Shown piece after piece: positions 56,793-64,000 of a DNA stretch of 64,000 nt. The stretch is from assembly GCA_001414485.1 (NCBI GenBank), contig LLEY01000250.1, positions 1-64,000 on the forward strand. Reading direction: 5' to 3'. A program made the translations under genes and the position numbers. Below the pieces are notes generated by a model, which was not told the DNA's origin, ran no database searches, and saw only the letters and a program-made list of their open reading frames with translations. The stretch comes from Calycina herbarum (taxonomy: Eukaryota > Ascomycota > Leotiomycetes > Helotiales > Pezizellaceae). Positions within the stretch are counted from its first letter, which is position 1; each line of letters starts with the position of its first letter.

Positions 56793-58312
56793 ATGGACGC
56801 ACACGAGCCTACCGTCGCCTCTGCAGGTGGTTTTGAATCTAATATGATCTGCAACATTGAATTTGGCAACTTCACCGATGAAGCTGGCCCGTTGCCTACC
56901 GAAGAAGAATTCTATCTGCAGGACTTTGGACGACCCGACACCAAGAACTGTAAGGATGAACATCCACGACCAGATCAAGTTGATGAGGAGACGTACATCA
57001 GTTACTACAAGCAATTGGTCGCCTTTATCTTCTGCGTAACTGGACTTGACACCAAGGAGGCCCTATCCTTCTTCCCGCCTGACGCCGAGCCTACAGATCA
57101 ACAGTTCGAAAGAATCCTTGCTGCGACAGACGAAATCAAAGAGAAGCTTGTCAATGGCGCTGGTGCAAATACCATCGGACTTGGCGTGAAAGCCGTCGCG
57201 TAAATACCTTTGCGCAGCACAATACTTCACAGATGATGCTAACAATGGTGGACAGTCAAATGATGAACACCTACAATTGGCCAGAATACCTGAAGGATCA
57301 CCCAGAATTCGACTTCAAGGACCAAAACGATCGAGTTGAATTCTACCGAAGCGAGTTTGAGAAGAACTCCATCACCGTCCTCCAGATTCTTCACGAGATC
57401 ACACCTGCGCTCAACCTCTATGCCATATTCTCCAACTACGTATACAGTGGACCGTCCGAGTATTTCAATGAGGTCAGACCCAGACTTCGAAAACACTTGA
57501 TCATCAAGATCGCAATACTAGCAGAATTGCTTTTCAGCGGCATGATCCAGAAGGACCTGCTGAGCATAGACGCTGGCACTAATAAAGTTGAATGGGTAGG
57601 CATTGATGATTGCCTTCAGTGGGCAAATGGGAATCTATGCTAATTGAAAGGCAGTGCAAGAAAAACATTCAGAGTTGTTTTGCAAAGGATGACCTTACGG
57701 CTCACCTCCATGGCAGTGTCAAACCCGACGATTGGCCAATCAAGGAAGCTATCAAGCTACATGTTGGAAATACGGAGACTTGGTATCAAACCCCGTATTC
57801 AGATGATGCCGCCTTGAGAACCGACGCCATGAAGTCCGCCCGTAGACGAAAATACCCCCGTCCGAATGACCTCGATGGCGAACCCTCCATCAATTCTCGT
57901 CGTACGACCAGAACCACAGGGACTCCCAGTGCCGTCGTCGATGTACCAGCGTATCCCACGGTCTCCTCCCATCTGGAACCCAATCAGCTTGCCATGGTTG
58001 AGAGAGCATATCAAGAAAACCCCTTTTTGACTCCCTACGAGAAGAAGGAGAAGGCGGAGGAACTCGGTATAGACATTTTCCCGTTTCGAGTAAGTTTTCA
58101 ATTCAGACGAATAACTCAACAATGCGCTAACAACAGAGTAGAAATGGTGGGATGAGTTCAACACTCGCAAGACCCGAGGAAGCGCCCTGACCAAAGCAGT
58201 CCGCGCCCGGAGGAAGGAAATTTTGGACCTCCCAAAACAGGAGCAAGATGAGGCCAAAGCCACATTTTTGTCAGCTCTGCGAGATGGAACCTTCGAATTT
58301 GAGGAGGATTAA
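56793..58312 (+). CDS. Homeodomain-like protein, 453 residues
   Basis: Exons 56793-57185, 57233-57595, 57655-58089 and 58142-58312; introns of 47, 59 and 52 bp all restore the frame (donors GTGAAA, GTAGGC, GTAAGT). The first donor is weak; without it the first part would end at 57203 and a second gene would start at 57233. The C-terminal third contains LEPNQLAMVERAYQENPF, then LTPYEKKEKAEELGI, then KWWDEFNTRKTRG, spaced like the three helices of a homeodomain with a divergent third helix (usual core WFxNRR). An intron splits helix 2 from helix 3. It is probably a nuclear DNA-binding protein. The N-terminal 250 residues are acidic and helical and not recognised. Confidence 0.65.
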
Positions 58313-58722
58313 GTTGAGAATTCCGAAAACAATCACGAGGTCGGGTAGCAAATGAGAAACATCACTTGAACAGCAACCAGTAACAAGCAGCTCCAGCTAG
58401 GAAAAAAGTAATATCAAAGTTTGAGCGAATAGCATTATCAATTAGATATGTGCCCACGCGCTTCATGCCCTCATAATTTCAAGCAAAGCAATTCCATATA
58501 ATCACTTATCCTTTCCCAACCCCATACCATTCAAACCCACCCAAAGAACACCATCCCATTACTCCCAACCCAATTCAAGCAATCATGATATCATCCCTTC
58601 CCCAAGTTAAAAACGCCCTGAAAATGCACCATAACTCTATAATTCCTATGCCTCCCATTCCAGCCCAGCCCATTTCAAAGCTCCATAAACACGTACCAGA
58701 GAAAGAAAGAAAATAGAGAACC
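58313..58722. other. Intergenic stretch between convergent genes
   Basis: 410 bp between the homeodomain-like gene (plus) and the cutinase gene (minus). Long A/C-rich stretches; terminators expected. Nothing else. Confidence 0.55.
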
Positions 58723-59680
58723 TTAAGAAGTAGCAAAAGTAGCAGCCTCCACAGCATTCGTCCCATAAAGCAAATGGGGTGCCAAAATCAAGTCCCCATT
58801 ATCGCAAATGTTATCCCCCACATTGCAGAAGACCTTCGTCTTGGAGGCATCCACGTTGGTGACTGAGAATTGAGATACTGATTTCTAGTTAGCACTTCCA
58901 CTCTCTAGTTCCTGCAAATTCCCCTCAACCCATCCAGAACATATAAAAAGAATAAGAGGAAAATCAACTCACAAGGATCTCCAAAAATGACAACCTTCGA
59001 AATCCACTGCGCAGTAGCAACAGGGAGTAGTTTCACAGCATTATGTACTATCTGTCCACCCTGCGAATACCCAGAAGCAATAAGTTTAGTGTTTGGACAC
59101 TTGGTCTTGGCTGCAGCGATTTGTTTTGCCCTATTCTCGAAGTCAGTCTCTCACTCCCAGTATCCCAACACCACGGAACTCAAACTCACATATCCGCACT
59201 CCCTTTCGCATCACCACCAGCCAAATACCCCTGAACATCAGCCGCATAATTATTCACTCCCTGAACTGCAACATTTGCATCTCCAACCGCCGCATCAAGA
59301 GCTTCCAAAAAGGGTGGTCCAACTAAGATTCCCACATTGCCTGGTTCAGTGGTTCCGCGGGCGAAAACCACAGTGTATGCTTTACAAGAACCCGAAAGTT
59401 CATTGTAAGTCGTTGGTTCCCCTGTTAAGAGAGCAAGGAGATTTTCGAATGCTGTGAGGACTCCCGTAACGACGGTTAATGAACCGTCGATTGCGGGGAG
59501 GTAGTCGAGGAGGACGGCGAGGAAGGCGTTGAGTGTTGTGAGACTTTTCGGTTCGATTGTGGATTTTGTGACAACGGGTGAGGTTACGGTGTGGGTTGGA
59601 GCTGGGTATGATTCGTAAGGGAGGGGAGAAGCGATTGTGTGAGAGAGGAGGGAGAGGATAGCTAGATTTGACAAACGCAT
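58723..59680 (-). CDS. Secreted cutinase
   Basis: Exons 59680-59190, 59130-58973 and 58877-58723; introns 59 bp (GTGAGT…GAATAG) and 95 bp (GTGAGT…AAATCAG); 267 residues. Signal peptide at about 1-18 (MRLSNLAILSLLSHTIAS). The family core starts CKAYTVVFARGTTEPGNVG. The catalytic triad is complete: Ser186 in GYSQGG, Asp238 in CNVGDNIC and His251 in LAPHLLYG. Cys234/Cys241 should form one of the two conserved disulfides. Cutinases hydrolyse the ester bonds of plant cutin outside the cell and help growth on plants. Start at ATG 59680; the frame is open further upstream but lacks a signal-like start. Confidence 0.93.
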
Positions 59681-62600
59681 GGTGATTGATGGTTTGCTGT
59701 AGATTACTCTTAATGACCTCGGCGAACAGAGAAGCGAATGAAGTGGAGGGAACGGGAAAGTAAATAAGAGAACCTGGAGAGTTCGAGCTCGCAAACAAAT
59801 CGCCGCTATCAAACTCAAAATCTAAAAGTATCTCGTACCTACCCTTTATACCTCCCCCCTCTAACCCATCCATCACATCCTCCATCTACCAAAACCACAC
59901 CCCTGCACTGTCCCTCGAAGTCAACGATCAACGCGGGGGTGAATACAACAACCCTGCCTCCCCACCATCCAAAAGCAGAAATCACCCCGTCCCCATCATC
60001 AAAACACCATCCTTCATCCTCCAAAACGACTCCTTTCGGACGTCGTCCTGAACATCATTTACACACCTGACCACCAGCATCCGGGCGCTAATACTTGCCA
60101 ATACCAATAGAAGGATCATCCATGATTTCTCTCCGAGAAGAGGGACGAAGCGTTACATTTCCCGTGTGTTGTTGAGCTTATTCTCATGATGAGTGGATGA
60201 CTGGTTCTGCGGGATCGTGGAATTGGAGGAAGGTGATTAGGATACCCCTGTTTAGCCAGTAATCGTTGTCTTTTTGGGTGGGCGTTTAAGATTGCTGTGA
60301 ACATCAACACCAAAATAATTCATAAAATTAGTTGATGAAAACCACACGAAACAAACATCAAAAATCCAATTGTTGACGTTCAATTCCAAGTTCCCGTTAC
60401 CCAAAATCCCCATCTCCTTTCCCCGCCTATCTCCAATCCCAATCCCGTGCATGGAAAGAACAGGAATCCCACAAATAAACCCACTTTCCCCATATTCTGC
60501 TTTGACATTATCCAGCTCTCCAATCCAAGCCAAGCCAAGATCCGGAAAACGCGGGGAAAATAAACCCGGTAGGCGAAGGCGCTGGAGTCTGCCTTTCAAC
60601 ACAACGGGCCTATTTTTCAATCATTCAAAATCTCCCCCTCGTTTCCTTCAAAACATAGTTCAAAAACTGACTTTGGGCCTCGGTCTCTCCTCTCCAATCC
60701 TCTCCATGTGATGACCTCCCACCAGCGGCTACCCGCCACCAAACCGCATCAAGAAATATTCCCGGTCGTAAATCTGATTGATTGATGGAGTGTGTGTCGC
60801 GCTTACCGGTATTGCTGAAGAGGGGGACTAAACCAATCAGGAAGGAGGCTGTTTTGGGGAAGATCTACGAATACGTTGGTACGCCTGAGATTCGACCTGA
60901 GTGAGGATGGGAAAATGGGAATGGGTTTAATGGGTGGAAATTGGTACTTACTATTCCGGGAAGAACGGAATTGTTAATAAAATACTAAGATATCAATTCA
61001 ATCTCGAGGACTCTTACTTCTTCCAGATTTCCTTTTCGAGCCACAATCGCTTCACTGTCCAGTGCACCACCGGTGGTCTAGTGTGCCTTACCCGCCACGT
61101 AACACCACAAGAGCCTCATGATCTGAAAGTATATCAGATTCACTAGTAACGTTCGTATAAACCTTTGAATAATACGGAATGACCTCCATGACACGAGTCA
61201 GAGTTACAATTCATCATCCACTCCGTCCAGAGAGCAAGTTGAGACGATGCGATGCGACACTTGACAGCAGGCCAAACTCCCGTCAAGACTTCGTTCGCGG
61301 ACTATTCTATATAAGCACGTAATGGAGATTCCTCCAGGCTAAAGAAAACACTCGTGGATTCGTGACTGAGAAGGCTCTACGGAAACGGAAAAACAGTCCG
61401 ACTTTGTGCTCTCGAAAAATAGTCTTACTTGGAAATAAAACCACAACTTTTATTATTAATTAGCTATTTAAGAGTTATTCTAGATTTGATAATTTTTCGG
61501 AAATCTTTTAACTACGTTGCTAGTCTTTTAGTAGGGTGCGGCAGAAAATAGACCGTTTTTCGTCCCCGTAGAGGAAGGGTATAGTGAGAGTAGAGAATAG
61601 AAGGCACGATACTGATCGCCCTTTTGATTTTGCTTGCAGTAATTCGCGACCGCGGGTTTGTTCAAAGGCTTTTAGGATAATTGTTACTGTATTTTCCGAG
61701 TCTTGCATGAGCAATGGTGTTAAGGTCAAGGTAGGAGTTCCCGGAAGGTCGAGTCTGGGGAAGGAACGACCAGGATAGAATGCAGAAAGAGAAGAAGAAA
61801 TTCTAAGGGATCAGAAAATAGTAATTGTATTACACTGTAGAATCTACCTACAATTATCAAGCTCGCGTTCAATTAAGTCTCCCAAAGAGCTCCAGGTACT
61901 TAAGTCGAGTATGGATCAGAGTTGAGCCTTCCCTTTCTCATCTCACCGTGGTGGCACGTGGTCAACACGGATCGTGCAGGTAGTGAGAGAGAAGAAGCAA
62001 CCTCGAGGTTGAGGTCAAGTCAGGGAAGGAACGATATTGAAGCATGCCAACCCTGGATGACTGCGCAGGTATTGATTTCCAAAAACCTACTATAAAGTCT
62101 TTGAATTAAGTGAGTCAAGGTCGAGGTTCAGAGTGGCTCCTTCTCTGACTTTGTCCCTTAGGTTAACTACGAGGTCGCTCCTTTTCTCTTACCTCGACGT
62201 TGACCGCGTAGACCTGCCGTGGCAAAAGAGCAAGACTGAAAGTAAAAAGGAAGGAGCCGCATAAACCAGGGGCCGAAAAAAGAAACTCACTCAAAGCCAA
62301 CCTTCAAAAGTCACTCGACAGCCTACCTTCACAACCCGCGAAATCATTAGCAAACCTAACGGACCCAAACGCAGTGAGTGGAAATCGAAAATGCCCCATA
62401 GACAGGTAAATAGAAAATAGCGGTTTCGCACGAAGGTCTATCTAAAACATGTTAGCATCAAATTCATCAAAATATTTACATCTCACGATGATCTAAATCC
62501 GGGTGCAAGACAGTATCGGCGTCATCTGAAAGGAGTTTTTGCACCAATGGTCTCGGAAATGTGGCTAACTGCTACTTCCGTGTTGCAAGGCCGTTGACGG

Positions 62601-63494
62601 ATAAAAGTCTCACGTCGGGGGGTTTAGGGCATCTCCAGTCAAGGCGGATTATAGATAATGATTGAGGATTAAACATGTGGGTGGGCAATGCTGCATGGCA
62701 GAGGAAGTGGTGACAGAAGACGAGCCTGAATTTGAGAGGAAGGTTCTGATGGCCACAATAGAAGGAGCCACGGGGAGATAGTAGGTAGCAGCATGTGTTG
62801 CAATCAAAGAAGGCGCGTCTGACCGGTTCTGTTATAGCACAGTGGAAGGAAGGAGCGTTCCACCGAGGATGCGGAAAGACATTTTCAAAGTGGTCGTGGA
62901 AATCATGTGAAGGCTCATGGTTGTGTATGCAGTACTGCTTTTATGGCAGGCACGGTGTTGGGACAATTAATTGTCACAGTCGAACCGTTTGATATTGACA
63001 GCTAGAGGACGTGTACCACGCTTTGCTATTGCCGACGACCGTGTATCTCCAGTCTCCAATTGCTATCAATTGGAAGTGTTTCCGCGAATCTCGCTGGACA
63101 AGACAAGCAGGATGAATGTGATTCCTGCTCATCGCAGGTGAGGTAAAAAGTTGAAGAGGTGACACGCCGAAAAAATATCGGGAACAGAGGTAAATTAGGA
63201 TCGCTTCGATATGTTCCATTCCATTCGCTACTCGCTCAACCTTCGATTCCTCAAAATACAATCTCGATGGGTACCGAATTAAAAACTCCGGTACGAAAAA
63301 GCCATTAGACGAGCGCAAGGTGTGCCCTCCCCCATGAAAGTGACAAAGAAAAAAGATGCAGTCTCGAGGCGACTCGCATGTCGGGCAGTAATACATGCGT
63401 AGAAGGTTTTTGTGTTGTGTTGTAAAAGGAAGCGTCGCACGTCAAATTTTGAAATCATTCCTCCCTCAAAGACCAAATGTACTACCAATCATAT
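59681..63494. other. Long intergenic stretch, 3.8 kb, no convincing gene
   Basis: Frames up to 122 codons (for example 60620-60252 minus) without family features. Short repeats occur around GGAAGGAACGA (61756 and 62023) and GGTCGAGGTT/CTCGAGGTTGAGG (about 62000-62130), perhaps old transposon debris. A TATA-like TTCTATATAAGCACG lies at 61306. It includes the cutinase promoter side. I see no RNA gene. Confidence 0.45.
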
Positions 63495-64000
63495 TCACTG
63501 TATCATCGTTAGCCCATCTCGGGTGTGCAAGACAAATCCCGACCAACTTACCAGAATCTCGTCATCCATAGCAGCGTCTCCATTGCCGTTAGCAGCAGGC
63601 TGAGCAGCAGCTGCGGCGCCTTCGGGATTTGCTCCTCCAAAGTAATCTGCCATCTCGGAATCGAGCTCTTCAGCTGTCTTCTTGGCAGGGCGACCATTCT
63701 TTGCCTTTCCACCACGTCCACGAGCGGACTTTCCGCGTGTTGCACTGGTACCCTTGGTGACAGCTGCGGATTTCGGCAGGGATTTTGGTTGGCTGCTTTA
63801 GACATGTTAGAAATCTTCAAGCATTCACAAGAGGTTGACCTACGTGATACGGTCACCAAGACCCTTCGGAGGTGGGATGGCAGCAGCACGTCGAGCATCG
63901 AGGATAACATCGATCTTTCGAGTATTCATTAGCAGGTGGTACAGTAACTTGAACGACACGACATACCTTCATATTTCTCCCATCAACCTGGACTCCGTTT
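63495..64000 (-). CDS. mRNA-export adaptor, Yra1/Mlo3 (REF/ALY) family, 3' part
   Basis: Partial; the 5' end lies beyond the window. Exons on the minus strand: 64000-63967 (…NGVQVDGRNMK), 63914-63844 (IDVILDARRAAAIPPPKGLGDRI), 63795-63552 and the stop TGA at 63495-63497. Introns of 52, 48 and 54 bp. The last coding exon has a Gly/Arg/Lys-rich stretch (GKSARGRGGKAKNGRPAKK) followed by TAEELDSEMADYF and ends AMDDEIL, the C-terminal signature of REF/ALY export adaptors; the first exons are the end of the RRM. These nuclear proteins load the export receptor onto mRNA. The last intron is 54 nt with no stop, so retention would add 18 residues and end at the same TGA. Confidence 0.82.

Noticed and set aside
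1..64000. tRNA, rRNA, telomere repeats and CRISPR arrays
   Set aside because: I looked for tRNA T-loop motifs, TTAGGG runs and spaced direct repeats and found none that I could support by eye.

Overview
The window looks like nuclear DNA of a filamentous ascomycete (Pezizomycotina; a leotiomycete such as Helotiales is my guess, not something the sequence proves). The reasons are protein genes with introns of about 47-60 bp, a secreted cutinase, a NACHT-ankyrin gene of the fungal NLR type, a DUF3435 recombinase, Tad-like LINEs, chromodomain Ty3/gypsy elements and pogo transposons. Many reading frames are full of CAA/CAG-to-TAA/TAG changes, the mark of repeat-induced point mutation (RIP).

Layout. 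1-12.9 kb is a nested transposon: a RIP-damaged Tad-like LINE split by a full-length Ty3/gypsy element (2074-8813) with two 447-bp LTRs and a 5-bp target duplication (CCTAG). A second LINE reverse-transcriptase fragment follows. 13.9-27.4 kb is mostly a gene island: a HerA/FtsK-like P-loop ATPase, a coiled-coil kinase-like gene with one in-frame TAG, an aminoglycoside-phosphotransferase-like gene, and four genes without known function, one of which carries a tandemly duplicated intron-exon unit. 28-38 kb is a decaying zone in which several genes, including an Est1/SMG7-like gene, are broken mainly by C-to-T nonsense changes.

38.5-49.4 kb is the most interesting block. A membrane protein (DUF6601-like) is divergent from an intact 1315-residue hydrolase/NACHT/ankyrin protein whose five central ankyrin repeats are almost identical at the DNA level and differ mainly at a few codons. 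Next come an intact DUF3435 tyrosine-recombinase-like gene, a 432-bp Tc1/mariner relic with perfect 15-bp inverted repeats, and a chromodomain/AT-hook protein. This could be part of a Starship-type giant element with an NLR as cargo, but no element borders are visible. 49.4-50.7 kb is GC-rich and unassigned. 50.745-56.3 kb is a sharply delimited AT-rich block made of a gypsy 3' half and two pogo transposases, all heavily RIP-damaged.

56.8-64 kb returns to genes: a homeodomain-like protein, a cutinase with a complete catalytic triad, a 3.8-kb stretch without a convincing gene, and the 3' end of an mRNA-export adaptor of the Yra1/Mlo3 (REF/ALY) family.

All exon joins were made by hand from splice signals and reading frame. 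Family names rest on motif recognition, not on searches.
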